Under the pieces are notes generated by a model. The model worked only from the letters and a program-made list of their open reading frames with translations, was not told where the DNA came from and searched no databases. DNA of 47,591 nucleotides from Peptoniphilus sp. (GTDB lineage: Bacteria > Bacillota > Clostridia > Tissierellales > Peptoniphilaceae): the NCBI RefSeq assembly GCF_022767005.1, contig NZ_JALEOV010000009.1, positions 1 to 47,591 on the forward strand, given 5' to 3'. The position numbers and the translations under genes were made by a program. The number at the start of each line of letters is the position of its first letter. Position 1 is the first letter of the stretch. Positions 8,207-17,622 of the stretch are shown here, in pieces.

Positions 8207-8488
8207 TTAGATTTTATTTGCAGATTTAAATATAAAAAACAAAATTCCCGTCAAAGCATAAAATCCTATTAAAATAAAAAACAATGCTCTATTTTTATTG
8301 ATACCTGCCATTAAAAGAGTTAACAATACTATCACGATTGCGAGAATAATTTGTACCATTCTTAAGCTCTCGTTTATCGCTCCTGCACTTGTCTTTATAT
8401 ATTGATTTGCTAAAACTGAAATCATTATAAGTGTTACTAAAAAAATTAGAATCTTTTCTAGAATTTTTAAAATTTTATCTTTTTTCAT
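8207..8488 (-). CDS. Small membrane protein of unknown function
   Basis: A 93-residue basic membrane protein with three hydrophobic helices (about residues 11-28, 42-60 and 66-85) joined by short charged loops. I do not recognise a family. The ATG at 8488 is used here; an in-frame GTG two codons upstream is the alternative. The start overlaps the end of the aminotransferase gene by 14 bases, so it is translationally coupled and is the last gene before the terminator. Nothing in it indicates a catalytic role. Confidence 0.65.
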   Translation of the reverse strand: MKKDKILKILEKILIFLVTLIMISVLANQYIKTSAGAINESLRMVQIILAIVIVLLTLLMAGINKNRALFFILIGFYALTGILFFIFKSANKI

Positions 8489-9677
8489 TTTCACTCACAT
8501 AAGCTTTAATGCCTTCTTTTAAAATTTTCATGCTTTTTTTAAGAGCATCTGTATTTAATATAAAAGCAAGTCTTATCATTTGCTTTCCGTCTTCTTTGTT
8601 TTTAAAAAATCCCTTTGCTGGTGCAAATACGAGAGTTTCTCCGTCAATATCAAAATTTTCAATCATCCAAATTGCAAATTTTTCTGTGTCGTCAACGGGA
8701 AGTTTTGGCATTACATAAAAAGCTCCCTTTGGTTTTTTTACTTTTACTCCTGGAATACTAATTAATTCTTCGTAAATTACATCGCGCCTTTTTTGATATT
8801 CTTTATTTACTTCTTCAAAATAACTTTTGTCAATTTCATATAACTTTGCAGCAGCCATTTGTTCAATAGTTGAAGCAGCAAGCCTGCAGTTGCAAAGTTT
8901 ATTTATTCCATCGTTAAAAGCTTTGTTTTTTGATGCAATTGAACCAATTCTTGCACCACAAGCGCCAAATCTTTTTGAAATTGAATCGATTAAAATTAAG
9001 TTTTCTTCTATTCCTTCCACTTCTCCAAAGGATTTATAAGTATTGCCATCGTAGACAAACTCTCTATACACTTCATCTGCTATAATGAATAAATCATATT
9101 TTTTTGCAAGATTAACTATTCTAGTAATTTCTTCTTCAGAATAAAGCGCTCCTGTTGGATTAGTTGGGTTTGAAAGTAAAATTGCCACAGTCTTGTCTGT
9201 AATATGCTTTTCAATTTCCTCTTCTTCAGGAAGCGCAAAACCCTTGTCTGGATCAGTTTTAAAAGCATCTAACTCAACGCCAAGTTGCTCAAAAACTGTC
9301 ATATAGTTTGTGTAGAAGGGGTCAGTTGTAAGAACGCTAGCTCCCTCATCAGCAATAACTTGAAAGGTAAATAAAATAGCTTCACTTGCTCCATTTGTAA
9401 TGTAAATATCGTCTGCATCAAAATTTATATTTCTATTTTTATAATAATTTGCAGTTGCCTCTCTTAATTCACGAAGTCCTTGTGCATGAGCATAGGGAAG
9501 TGGTCCCTTTCTAAATTGGTGGAATGTATCATAATAAATATCTGGCACGTCAATATCCGGTGCACCAATGTTAAGTTCATAAAGTTTTTTACCCTCTTTT
9601 TTAGCCTTGTCAACATAGGGTGTAAGCTTTCTTATTGCAGAATACTCTACCTCTTCAATTCTCTTTGATAATTTCAT
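8475..9677 (-). CDS. PLP-dependent class I/II aminotransferase
   Basis: A 400-residue fold-type I aminotransferase of the AspC/AlaT-like group. Visible elements are NGASEAI for phosphate binding, SNPTNPTG with the carboxylate- and ring-contacting residues, IADEVYREFVY with the PLP-binding Asp and Tyr, and DSISKRFGACGAR with the Schiff-base lysine. A conserved arginine near the C-terminus (RLAFILN) would bind the substrate carboxylate. The ATG at 9677 has GGGAGA just upstream; an upstream ATG seven codons earlier overlaps dnaI and lacks a site. Substrate specificity (aspartate, alanine or aromatic) cannot be told by eye. It lies 11 bases after dnaI in a minus-strand operon. Confidence 0.9.
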   Translation of the reverse strand: MKLSKRIEEVEYSAIRKLTPYVDKAKKEGKKLYELNIGAPDIDVPDIYYDTFHQFRKGPLPYAHAQGLRELREATANYYKNRNINFDADDIYITNGASEAILFTFQVIADEGASVLTTDPFYTNYMTVFEQLGVELDAFKTDPDKGFALPEEEEIEKHITDKTVAILLSNPTNPTGALYSEEEITRIVNLAKKYDLFIIADEVYREFVYDGNTYKSFGEVEGIEENLILIDSISKRFGACGARIGSIASKNKAFNDGINKLCNCRLAASTIEQMAAAKLYEIDKSYFEEVNKEYQKRRDVIYEELISIPGVKVKKPKGAFYVMPKLPVDDTEKFAIWMIENFDIDGETLVFAPAKGFFKNKEDGKQMIRLAFILNTDALKKSMKILKEGIKAYVSENEKR

Positions 9678-9688
9678 CTTTTCTCCCT

Positions 9689-10645
9689 TCATTGCCATCT
9701 AAGGTCCGGTCCAAAAAATCTAATTGGCACAAATTTTTGAAAAACTCGCGAAAAAACTCTATCAGTATAAGTTTCTGAAAGTTCTTTAGGCGATAAATTT
9801 GTAGAAATTAAAGTTTTTCTTCCTCGCAAAAGTCTTGTATTAATAATGTTAAAAATCTCTGAAGTTGTAAAGGAATTTACAAGTTCAATCCCAAGGTCAT
9901 CTACGATTAAAAGATCGGACTCAAAGTACAAATTGTACCTATCATCATCTATATTCTTAAACTTTCTATTTTCAATTGTATTTAAAATTTCATAGGCTGT
10001 CTGATAAATGACTATTGCGTCTTTATTTATAAGTTCAGAAGCTATGCAATTGAGTAAAAAGGTCTTGCCCTGACCTGTTGGCCCCCATAAAAGTAAATTT
10101 ACATCATTTTTTTCATCAAAATTATTTATAAAACTTTTTGAAATGGCAAGGATATTTTTCATATTTTCTCTTGGCGACATGTTAAATTCTTCATAAACTT
10201 TTTCAGAAAAAACATTCAAATCAAATTTATCGAAATTTTCTTTGTCAAGCATATAGGAAATTGAGCTCATGTCGTATAGTTCAGATACAATTAATTTCTT
10301 TAAGCAGTGGCATTTCTCATTGTCTTCGTTGATTCCTGTATCATGACAATCCTTGCAAGTGTATATCTCTTCTAGGTAATCTCTAGGATAACCCATTTTT
10401 TCTAAAAACTCCATCTTTTTAAGTTTTAATTTATAAATTTTTTCTGACTGCTCTATGGATTTATCTTGATTTGGATTTTTTATCTGTTCAATGGAAGCCC
10501 TTAGAGCAATATCTCTAATAAGTCCGTCGATTTCTCTCACTTCTGGAATTTTTTTGTAAATTTCTTCCACTCTTTTTTCATGAGTTTCAATATTTTTCTT
10601 TCTCAAGTTTTCGTAATAATTACTTATCTTTGCCGTGAGTTCCAT
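9689..10645 (-). CDS. dnaI: DnaI/DnaC-like helicase loader ATPase
   Basis: A 318-residue AAA+ protein. The N-terminal 110 residues include a cysteine/histidine cluster, CKDCHDTGIN...CHC, typical of the zinc-binding helicase-contact domain of Bacillus DnaI. The ATPase domain has Walker A GPTGQGKT and Walker B LLIVDDLG, plus the STNLSP sensor region. The protein should load the replicative helicase at the origin. The ATG at 10645 is preceded by AGGTG at proper spacing; an in-frame GTG three codons earlier is less likely. It overlaps the DnaD-domain gene by 26 bases. The pairing of DnaD- and DnaI-type genes is the usual Firmicutes arrangement. Confidence 0.92.
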   Translation of the reverse strand: MELTAKISNYYENLRKKNIETHEKRVEEIYKKIPEVREIDGLIRDIALRASIEQIKNPNQDKSIEQSEKIYKLKLKKMEFLEKMGYPRDYLEEIYTCKDCHDTGINEDNEKCHCLKKLIVSELYDMSSISYMLDKENFDKFDLNVFSEKVYEEFNMSPRENMKNILAISKSFINNFDEKNDVNLLLWGPTGQGKTFLLNCIASELINKDAIVIYQTAYEILNTIENRKFKNIDDDRYNLYFESDLLIVDDLGIELVNSFTTSEIFNIINTRLLRGRKTLISTNLSPKELSETYTDRVFSRVFQKFVPIRFFGPDLRWQ

Positions 10646-11630
10646 AATCAACACCTAATTTTTTAAAACCTTCACGCTGTTTTCGCATTGCAACATCAAC
10701 TAATTCATCTTCTGAATATTTATCTGTAATTTGCTTAAAATTATGAAAAGCAGTTGGTTTTCTCTTTTTCTTCTTTTGGTCCTTTTCTTCAATCTCTTCA
10801 ACTGAATTAATGTTAAGTTCCTTCCATTTTCTCAAAATAGCGTCAACATAATTTACATTTGGCTTAGAAATTTTTGAAGTTCTATTGCAAGCGGCGAGGA
10901 TTAAATCCTTTGAAAAATTAAATTCATCAAACCAAGAATTAATAATATTAAAATCAGCTTGAGAAAATTTTTTGTCCACTCCAATATACCTCATGACCTT
11001 TTTATATCTATAATATTTTACATCGTGTTCAATGTAAGATTTTTCAACATCTTCCATGGTCCTAATATTCTCACGGGACCAATTTCTTACAACTTTTTCA
11101 GCATAGGAAACACTGTAAATTCCCTTAATTTCCGTTGTATAAAAAAATGCCTCTTCGATTAAATCAGCTGGCATATTGTATGATGTAATCCAATTAATAA
11201 TATCAATTTTTTTCATTGGAGCAATAGGTTCTCTCATCAAAAATTCTACTCGAGTAAGTAAATTTGCATAAACGGGATTCTCTACGATTTCCGAGTAACC
11301 CTTGTCCTTCTTTTTTTCTTCTTTCAAATTGTAAACATTTTTAATATAAAGTTCCTTTAAATTAACAAACTTTATCTTTTCATTTTCTATTTCAACTATG
11401 CCCATCTTCTGCCAATATTGCCAAGCTCTATTGACATCAGATTCCAGTATGCCAAGGTAATCGGCGAGTTTTTCATTAGTCAAGTCTTCTCTATTTTCCT
11501 TTGCAAATTTGTATCCGAGGATATAAACTTTAACAAATTCACCATTGGCACCTGGCATAAAATCATTTATAAAAATATTTTCTATGGAAGTTTCTCCAAG
11601 GTCATATTTATTTTTTTCAAGTAAAAACAT
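10620..11630 (-). CDS. DnaD-domain replication initiation protein
   Basis: A 336-residue protein. The N-terminal 100 residues have the winged-helix DnaD/DnaB(Gram+) N-domain (LTNEKLADYLGILESDV...WQYWQKMGIVEIE). Two DnaD-type helical domains follow, one around 120-195 and one around 205-275 ending in YVDAILRKWKELNI, the signature of the second. These proteins remodel DNA at the origin and recruit helicase with the DnaI loader encoded next. The tail (about 285-336) is charged and probably DNA-binding. GGTGAG before the ATG lies inside the end of the GNAT gene, 3 bases downstream of it. It serves the role split between DnaB and DnaD in Bacillus. Confidence 0.88.
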   Translation of the reverse strand: MFLLEKNKYDLGETSIENIFINDFMPGANGEFVKVYILGYKFAKENREDLTNEKLADYLGILESDVNRAWQYWQKMGIVEIENEKIKFVNLKELYIKNVYNLKEEKKKDKGYSEIVENPVYANLLTRVEFLMREPIAPMKKIDIINWITSYNMPADLIEEAFFYTTEIKGIYSVSYAEKVVRNWSRENIRTMEDVEKSYIEHDVKYYRYKKVMRYIGVDKKFSQADFNIINSWFDEFNFSKDLILAACNRTSKISKPNVNYVDAILRKWKELNINSVEEIEEKDQKKKKRKPTAFHNFKQITDKYSEDELVDVAMRKQREGFKKLGVDYGTHGKDK

Positions 11631-11633
11631 ATC

Positions 11634-12206
11634 TCACCAATCTCTTTCAAGGTCTAGTTCCATTTTTATGGCGTAATAAAAAGTTCTATTAAAAATAATT
11701 TTAAAGGATTTGCTGTTATTTTTAAAATCCAAATTATTTTCCTCATATTTTCCATTAGTAAAGCGCATAAGGAACTCATACTTTTTTGTAAATCCAAGGC
11801 TATTGTAAACTTTTTTTGCTCTTTTGTTGTAATCTGCTACAAATAAAATTATCTTTTTAAAATTTCTACTCTTTAGATAATCTAAAAATATTTTTAGGAT
11901 TTTTTTGCCAATGCCCTTATTTACATAATTTGGGTCAAGCACTATTCCAAGTTCTCCTCTTTTTAAAAAAATATTAATATTTTTTAAAGACAAGTAGCCA
12001 ATTACTTTTTCTTCTAAAAGAATTACATAATACTCTGAAAAAGGTCTCTTAGTCTTCCAATTAAACCAAGCAATAATATTTTCTTCTCCATCTTCAATAA
12101 AATTGTATTCTAAAAACAAAATTGAATTATGTTTTCCCCAATTTCTAAAAGTAAAAACATCCTCTACTTCCATTTTTCTAAAACTAAGAGCTGAAAAATT
12201 TTCCAT
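11634..12206 (-). CDS. GNAT-family N-acetyltransferase
   Basis: A 190-residue acetyltransferase. The acetyl-CoA-binding region is clear: the beta-4 strand GELGIVLDPNYVNKGIGKKIL, with the Q/RxxGxG/A-type loop as NKGIGK, and FVADYNKRAKKVYNSLGF for the alpha-4 region. The C-terminal 40 residues are an added extension without a clear motif. The acceptor is unknown; the layout resembles RimJ/RimL or small-molecule acetyltransferases. GGAGG precedes the ATG. It appears to be the first gene of a five-gene minus-strand operon with the replication loader genes, divergent from the Lrp gene. Confidence 0.85.
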   Translation of the reverse strand: MENFSALSFRKMEVEDVFTFRNWGKHNSILFLEYNFIEDGEENIIAWFNWKTKRPFSEYYVILLEEKVIGYLSLKNINIFLKRGELGIVLDPNYVNKGIGKKILKIFLDYLKSRNFKKIILFVADYNKRAKKVYNSLGFTKKYEFLMRFTNGKYEENNLDFKNNSKSFKIIFNRTFYYAIKMELDLERDW

Positions 12207-12397
12207 AAGAGCCTCCGTACAAGTTATTATATACTATTTTATAATCTCTATAAAGATTTATCGCTTATTAAATATTAATTTTGTAATTTACATAATCTTT
12301 TACAGTGTTTAAATATATTTTATTTTTTTCAATTTATGTTAAAATAAAGTAAGGTTAGTAAAAAAAAATTATACAATTCGTAACAGGGAGAATCTTT

Positions 12398-12883
12398 ATG
12401 AAAAAAAATGAAAATTTAGATGAAATAGATATCGAAATTTTAGAGCTTTTAAGAAAAAATGGAAGAATGAGTCATGAAGATATTTCAAAACAGTTAAATC
12501 TTACAAGACCTGCAATCCACAGAAGAATATACAAAATGGAAGATGCTGGTTTTATTAAGGGATATAAAGTCTTAGTTGATTGGCAAAAAATTGGCTACAA
12601 TGTAGACACTTATGTCCTTGCAAAAGTTAATACAAATAACTTTCAAAATTTAATTTCTAAAATAATGGAAATAAAAGATGAAAAATTTAAAATTTTTGAA
12701 TGTTATAGAGTTACAGGCGAACATTGCATTATGTTAAGAATAAAAACTGTAAATACTTCCGACCTCACAAGGTTTTATGATATGATTTTAAAGATAGATG
12801 GAATACTTGATACAAAAACTCTATTAATTCTCTATTCAGAAAAGGGAAGCAACGAAATTTTCACAAGAATTGATAAAAAATAA
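12398..12883 (+). CDS. Lrp/AsnC family transcriptional regulator
   Basis: A 161-residue regulator. Residues 8-55 form the Lrp-type helix-turn-helix (DEIDIEILELLRKNGRMS...TRPAIHRRI), and the rest is the RAM/AsnC_trans_reg ligand domain, including the GEHCIMLRIK strand. Members bind amino acids and control amino-acid metabolism genes. GGGAG precedes the ATG. It starts from its own region, divergent from the GNAT operon, and ends 14 bases before walR with no terminator between, so walR and the genes below probably share this transcript. Its target and ligand are not visible. Confidence 0.9.
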   Translation: MKKNENLDEIDIEILELLRKNGRMSHEDISKQLNLTRPAIHRRIYKMEDAGFIKGYKVLVDWQKIGYNVDTYVLAKVNTNNFQNLISKIMEIKDEKFKIFECYRVTGEHCIMLRIKTVNTSDLTRFYDMILKIDGILDTKTLLILYSEKGSNEIFTRIDKK

Positions 12884-12897
12884 TAAAGGATGGTTTT

Positions 12898-13602
12898 ATG
12901 GAAGAGAAGATACTCGTAGTAGACGACGAATCTGCAATTTCTGAAATTATAAAATTTAATTTCGAAAAAGAAGGATATATAATTGACACTGCCGACAATG
13001 GCAAAAGTGCAATTGAACTTGCAGGCGAGAACAATTACGGTTTAATTCTACTTGACATTATGATGCCAAAATTAAATGGGTTTGAGGCCCTTAGAGAAAT
13101 AAGAAAATTTTCTGATGTACCTGTTATTATGCTAACAGCTAGAGAGGATGAAGTTGATAAAGTCCTTGGGCTTGAGCTTGGTGCAGATGATTATGTGGTT
13201 AAACCTTTCTCTATGAGAGAACTCCTTGCAAGAGTAAAGGCAGTTCTAAGACGCTTTGATTCACAAGAAAAAAAGGAAGAAGATACAAAAGTCTTAAAGG
13301 TAATGGACCTTGAGATCGACTTAAATAAATATCAAGTTAAGAGAAATGGTGAAAACATCGAACTCACTCTTCGCGAATTTGAACTTTTAAAATATTTAGC
13401 TTCACATCCCGGTATAGTTTTTTCAAGAGAAGAACTCCTTGAAGAAGTTTGGGAATATGAATATTATGGAGATATAAGAACAGTTGATGTAACTGTAAGA
13501 AGACTCCGTGAAAAAATCGAAGATGAAAACAAAGATTTTAAATACATCAAGACTAAAAGGGGAGTTGGATATTTATTTGCAGCAGATAGTGGAGAATCCT
13601 AA
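12898..13602 (+). CDS. walR: Response regulator WalR (YycF)
   Basis: A 234-residue OmpR/PhoB-type regulator. The receiver domain has the acidic pair Asp9-Asp10, the phosphoacceptor Asp53 in LLDIMMPKLNG, Thr80 and Lys102 (VVKPFS). The C-terminal winged helix (about 130-230) has TLREFELLKYL and TVDVTVRRLREKIE, the DNA-recognition helix. Gene order (WalK, WalH, WalI and WalJ follow) identifies it as WalR, the essential regulator of cell-wall hydrolase and peptidoglycan genes. The last base is shared with the walK start (TAATG), which couples the two. Confidence 0.95.
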   Translation: MEEKILVVDDESAISEIIKFNFEKEGYIIDTADNGKSAIELAGENNYGLILLDIMMPKLNGFEALREIRKFSDVPVIMLTAREDEVDKVLGLELGADDYVVKPFSMRELLARVKAVLRRFDSQEKKEEDTKVLKVMDLEIDLNKYQVKRNGENIELTLREFELLKYLASHPGIVFSREELLEEVWEYEYYGDIRTVDVTVRRLREKIEDENKDFKYIKTKRGVGYLFAADSGES

Positions 13603-15401
13603 TGAGCCACTCTATTAAATCGAGATTTATTTTAATTTACGTTGTACTTGTTTTAATCTCCATGTTTATCGCTTCTACCTTTATAATAGATAGACTTGAA
13701 AATGTGCAGATAGAAACTGCAACTACTGCCATGGTAAAAACCATGGACACACTTGCAACTACAACTTCAGCTTTTTTTAGAGATAATAATTATAAAACAC
13801 TACCCCAGCTTGATGCAACCCTAAAAGACTGGGGTATTTCCAGTGAAGAATCTGCTTACATTATTTCTTCTGAAGAAGCCCCAAAAATACTCGCAAGCAC
13901 AAAAAATATTTCATCCGATGATTTAAAGGATGCCTATAACTATAAATTTATTGAGCCAAAACTTGTAATGGATGCATTAAAGGGTAAAACTCGCGAAAAA
14001 ATTGTTGAATATAAAAACGAAGGCAGCGTTGAAAAGCATATTGCAAGACCAATTTTATCTGGCGACGGAAAAATTCTTGCAATTATTTATATGACGAGAA
14101 ATTTAAATTCTATTTATTCTGTAATAGAAGACTCAAAAGTAATAATTACTTATGCAACTATTATTTCTCTTATCACCACATCAATTTTGGGATATTTTAT
14201 TGCAAACTCTATTACAGACCCAATTCGTGCTCTCACAAAAAAGGCAAGAGCCATGGCAAAGGGAAATTTTAACCAAAGTGTTGAAGTAAAAAGCGACGAC
14301 GAAATTGGCGAATTAGGTATGATGTTTAACTTTTTAACAAAGGAACTTCGCGAAACCATAGAAAAAATGGACCTTGAAAAGTCAAAGCTAAACACAATTT
14401 TTAATTACATGGCTGAAGGTGTAATTGCCATTGACAGAAATAATAAATTGATCCACGCAAACTCTATTGCCAAGAAAATTTTAAATATTTCTGAAAAAGA
14501 CTTTAACCGTGAAATAAATTTAAAGAGTATAAATCTTTACAATATCGACTACAAAAATGAAGATACTTTAAAGGGCGAAGAGCTTACAAAAATTTCGGAC
14601 ACTTTCTACAAAATTAAGTATGCCCCTTATAAATCCGATGCCCTTATAAACTCTGGACTAATAATTGTACTCCAAGATGTAAATAAGGAACACTTGCTTG
14701 ATATTATGCGCAAGGAATTTGTGGCAAATGTAAGTCATGAATTAAAAACTCCAATTACTACAATTAAATCTTACACAGAAACTCTTTTGGATAGCGACCT
14801 AGACTCTGATTCTGAAAAGAAATTTTTAAAAGTAATCGACAGAGAAAATTCAAGAATGTCTAGGATTGTTACAGATCTTTTATCTCTATCAAATATAGAC
14901 TACAACAAGGACAATTTGAATTTAGTAAAATTTGATACCTATGAATTTATTGACGAAGCTATTGAATCTCAATCACTACTTATCACGCAAAAGCATCACA
15001 AAATCGAATTCGACATTGCCATGGACATAAAGGACATTTACGCCGACAGAAATGGTGCTGACCAAATTCTTACAAATATTATTTCCAACGCCTGCAAGTA
15101 CACTCCAGACTTTGGAAAAATTTCAATATTTGCAAAAAATGTTGGAGATTTTGTTGAAATAAAAGTCTCAGACAATGGCATTGGCATACCAAAGGAAGAT
15201 CTTCCACGAATTACAGAAAGATTTTACCGCGTGGAAAAGGGCAGAAGTAGAGAAATGGGCGGCACAGGACTTGGACTATCTATTGCCAACGAAATGATAA
15301 ACTCCCTTGGTGGAAATTTAAAAGTAGAATCAGTTTTTGGAGAAGGCACAACAATTACTCTACTCTTTAAAACAGGTGAAAAAGATGAAGAAATTTCATA
15401 G
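13602..15401 (+). CDS. walK: Sensor histidine kinase WalK (YycG)
   Basis: A 599-residue membrane kinase. TM1 spans about residues 9-29 and TM2 about 180-200, with an extracellular sensor of about 150 residues between them. HAMP (about 200-252), PAS (about 262-360) and HisKA with the phosphoacceptor His379 in VSHELKTP follow. The HATPase_c domain has the N box (NIISNACKYT), G1 (DNGIGI) and G2 (GGTGLGLS). This is the full WalK layout. It phosphorylates WalR in response to cell-wall state. The gene overlaps walH by 17 bases. Confidence 0.95.
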   Translation: MSHSIKSRFILIYVVLVLISMFIASTFIIDRLENVQIETATTAMVKTMDTLATTTSAFFRDNNYKTLPQLDATLKDWGISSEESAYIISSEEAPKILASTKNISSDDLKDAYNYKFIEPKLVMDALKGKTREKIVEYKNEGSVEKHIARPILSGDGKILAIIYMTRNLNSIYSVIEDSKVIITYATIISLITTSILGYFIANSITDPIRALTKKARAMAKGNFNQSVEVKSDDEIGELGMMFNFLTKELRETIEKMDLEKSKLNTIFNYMAEGVIAIDRNNKLIHANSIAKKILNISEKDFNREINLKSINLYNIDYKNEDTLKGEELTKISDTFYKIKYAPYKSDALINSGLIIVLQDVNKEHLLDIMRKEFVANVSHELKTPITTIKSYTETLLDSDLDSDSEKKFLKVIDRENSRMSRIVTDLLSLSNIDYNKDNLNLVKFDTYEFIDEAIESQSLLITQKHHKIEFDIAMDIKDIYADRNGADQILTNIISNACKYTPDFGKISIFAKNVGDFVEIKVSDNGIGIPKEDLPRITERFYRVEKGRSREMGGTGLGLSIANEMINSLGGNLKVESVFGEGTTITLLFKTGEKDEEIS

Positions 15402-16722
15402 ATATTTATCCACTTTTGCAATAATATTTTTAATACTCCTACTGGTTTTCCAATCAAAAAACCTTTGGCTATCCTTTGACACGAGAGACGAAAATAAAAA
15501 AACAGTTGGAGATGTAAATGAATTTTTAAAAGAAATCTTAACTCCACAAAGAATTATTGCAAACTTAGGTGATAGAGAACATTACATGACTACGGACCTT
15601 TCTGAATATTGGAAAAAAACTGCCCAAAATATTTCTGAAAAACTACAAAAGGCAACTTCTGAAAATTTAAAATTAATTGATACTGAAGAATATTTGAATC
15701 TGCAAAAGAAAAAATCCATTGTCTTTAAATTTAATTCACCGTTATCTGGATCAGTTTTTGTAAATTTAATTGGCGACAACAGAAATAGCAACGACATAAA
15801 CCTTAGTGTAGACTCCATATATATATCTAATCTTGGAGAAATTTACATCTCTGGTAGCAAAAACTTTTATAAATTATTGGATATTAAAGTAGATTTCTCC
15901 ATAGACGACATTATAGCTGAAGTTAAGGAGAAGGGAATTCGCTCTGTAAATTTTTATGAAGCTTATGGAATTAAAAAGGATATTTACATTCCTAATGAAG
16001 ACTATGTTTCTCTTCAAAAGGTTTCCTACATATCTGGACTTTATAATCTTGAAGAAGATAAAAAATCAACTCTTGCCGAAAGATTTTTGAACGTACCCAT
16101 TGATTATATTAGAGAAATCACTGTTGATGGCAAAAATACTTATATCTACGAAAACGAGTACCTCTCACTTTCTTATGATGGCATAATAGAATACTCTCTG
16201 GAATCACTTTTTGATGTAAAATCGAGAGATTTAAATAAATCCCTTAATAGAGCAGTGGAATTTATTGCACAAAAAACCGGAATTAGCAATGGAATTTATC
16301 TTGAAAAAATTGAACCTTGTGACTACAACGGTAATCTTGGATACAGGTTTTATTTTAACCTAAAGGACGGACAAATTCCTCTTGTACTTCCTTCAAAGAA
16401 ACATAGCTTTATCGAAATTGATGTATATTCTGAATTTGTAAAAAATTATAGAGAGTATTACATTAGGAAGGATAACAACCCAATTTATAAAAAAGAAAAA
16501 ATTTATCTTAAAGAAATTCATAGAATTATAAATCAAAATAGAAATCTATTTAATAATAATTCAACTATGGATATTTTAAATTCAATAGAGAATTTGAATT
16601 TAGTTTATTTAAGCTTTAGTGATGTCGAGGCAACTGAACCAATGCTTGCCTACGAAATTATCTATATGGGCAATATTTATTATTTTAACACAGCAACTGG
16701 AAAGTTAATGATGGTTAGGTAG
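15385..16722 (+). CDS. walH: WalH (YycH) regulatory protein
   Basis: A 445-residue protein with one N-terminal membrane anchor (about residues 7-27) and a long extracellular part. The motif content is weak, but position directly after walK, size and topology match YycH, which works with YycI to modulate WalK at the membrane. The start is the ATG at 15385, with AGGTGA just before it, inside the end of walK. It ends four bases before walI. Sequence similarity in this family is low, so the name rests largely on gene order. Confidence 0.88.
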   Translation: MKKFHRYLSTFAIIFLILLLVFQSKNLWLSFDTRDENKKTVGDVNEFLKEILTPQRIIANLGDREHYMTTDLSEYWKKTAQNISEKLQKATSENLKLIDTEEYLNLQKKKSIVFKFNSPLSGSVFVNLIGDNRNSNDINLSVDSIYISNLGEIYISGSKNFYKLLDIKVDFSIDDIIAEVKEKGIRSVNFYEAYGIKKDIYIPNEDYVSLQKVSYISGLYNLEEDKKSTLAERFLNVPIDYIREITVDGKNTYIYENEYLSLSYDGIIEYSLESLFDVKSRDLNKSLNRAVEFIAQKTGISNGIYLEKIEPCDYNGNLGYRFYFNLKDGQIPLVLPSKKHSFIEIDVYSEFVKNYREYYIRKDNNPIYKKEKIYLKEIHRIINQNRNLFNNNSTMDILNSIENLNLVYLSFSDVEATEPMLAYEIIYMGNIYYFNTATGKLMMVR

Positions 16723-16726
16723 TATT

Positions 16727-17575
16727 ATGGATTGGAAAAAAATTAAAAAAATTTTAATAATAGCACTATTAGTTGCCAATGCAACTTTGTTTTTCTATAC
16801 AAATTATACAAATTTCAGACTAAGAAATGAATCTACAACAAGGGATTTTGTAAGAGAAGTAACCAAACTTTTAGCTGAAAAAAATATTAATCTAGATACA
16901 AAAATCCCAAGGAAAACTAAAAAACTTCCATCAGTTTTGGTTTCCTTTGAAACTTCAACAGAAGAAGACATCAACGATAGATACTTTAATGGAAAGGGTC
17001 AAATTGCAAGGCCAAGTACAGATCTTGCAGAGATTTCTTGTGGCAGCGAATATATAAATCTCGTTAACGGAAGACGAGCCTTCTACGAAAATAGAACTAA
17101 GGAAAATAAATATAAAATTGACAGTTTAGAAGAAGCCCAAAATATTGCCCAAAAATTTTTATTAGACAAAAAATACGACACAAGGGATATTTATCTAAGT
17201 TATTACAAAATTGATGGCGATAAATACATTTTAAATTACACAAAAATTTTCGACAGCATACCAGTAGAAAGTTCCTACACAAATTTTGTCATAGACTCGC
17301 GAGGTGTAATGTCAATGGATAGACTTTGGCTAAATGTAATGGATAAATCTGACCAAAAAATATATCTAGCACCTGCACCACGTGCACTCTTGACACTATT
17401 AAATAAGGTGGATTATTACAACAAGACCATAGAAAAAATTATCCCTTGCTTTTATTTTAATCCCGAAGACCAGGGCTATATTGAAGACATAACTCGTGCA
17501 GTAAATGGTCGTGCAATCCCAGCTTGGAAAGTAGAATTTGCTGACGGAGAATACACAGTCCTATCCAATTACTAA
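16727..17575 (+). CDS. walI: WalI (YycI) regulatory protein
   Basis: A 282-residue protein with a single N-terminal membrane helix (about 7-25) and an extracellular domain that contains the repeated YycI-type pattern EAQNIAQKFL...YYKIDGDKYILNYTK and a C-terminal AIPAWKVEFADGEY. It sits between walH and walJ. In relatives it binds YycH and, through the membrane helix, restrains or activates WalK. The ribosome-binding site (TTAGGTAG) lies in the end of walH. Confidence 0.88.
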   Translation: MDWKKIKKILIIALLVANATLFFYTNYTNFRLRNESTTRDFVREVTKLLAEKNINLDTKIPRKTKKLPSVLVSFETSTEEDINDRYFNGKGQIARPSTDLAEISCGSEYINLVNGRRAFYENRTKENKYKIDSLEEAQNIAQKFLLDKKYDTRDIYLSYYKIDGDKYILNYTKIFDSIPVESSYTNFVIDSRGVMSMDRLWLNVMDKSDQKIYLAPAPRALLTLLNKVDYYNKTIEKIIPCFYFNPEDQGYIEDITRAVNGRAIPAWKVEFADGEYTVLSNY

Positions 17576-17622
17576 GCTTAACAAATAAATGGCGCTGTGT
17601 TAGAATAAGCTTGGAGGTTTTT

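Noticed and set aside
15224-15547. 107-codon minus-strand ORF opposite walK/walH
   Set aside because: It is antisense to two well-supported genes and has no ribosome-binding site or recognisable motif; the same holds for the other long open frames opposite real genes.
17574-17615. Terminator between walI and walJ
   Set aside because: There is an imperfect AAGCTTA/TAAGCTT repeat but no T tract on the plus strand, so read-through is expected.
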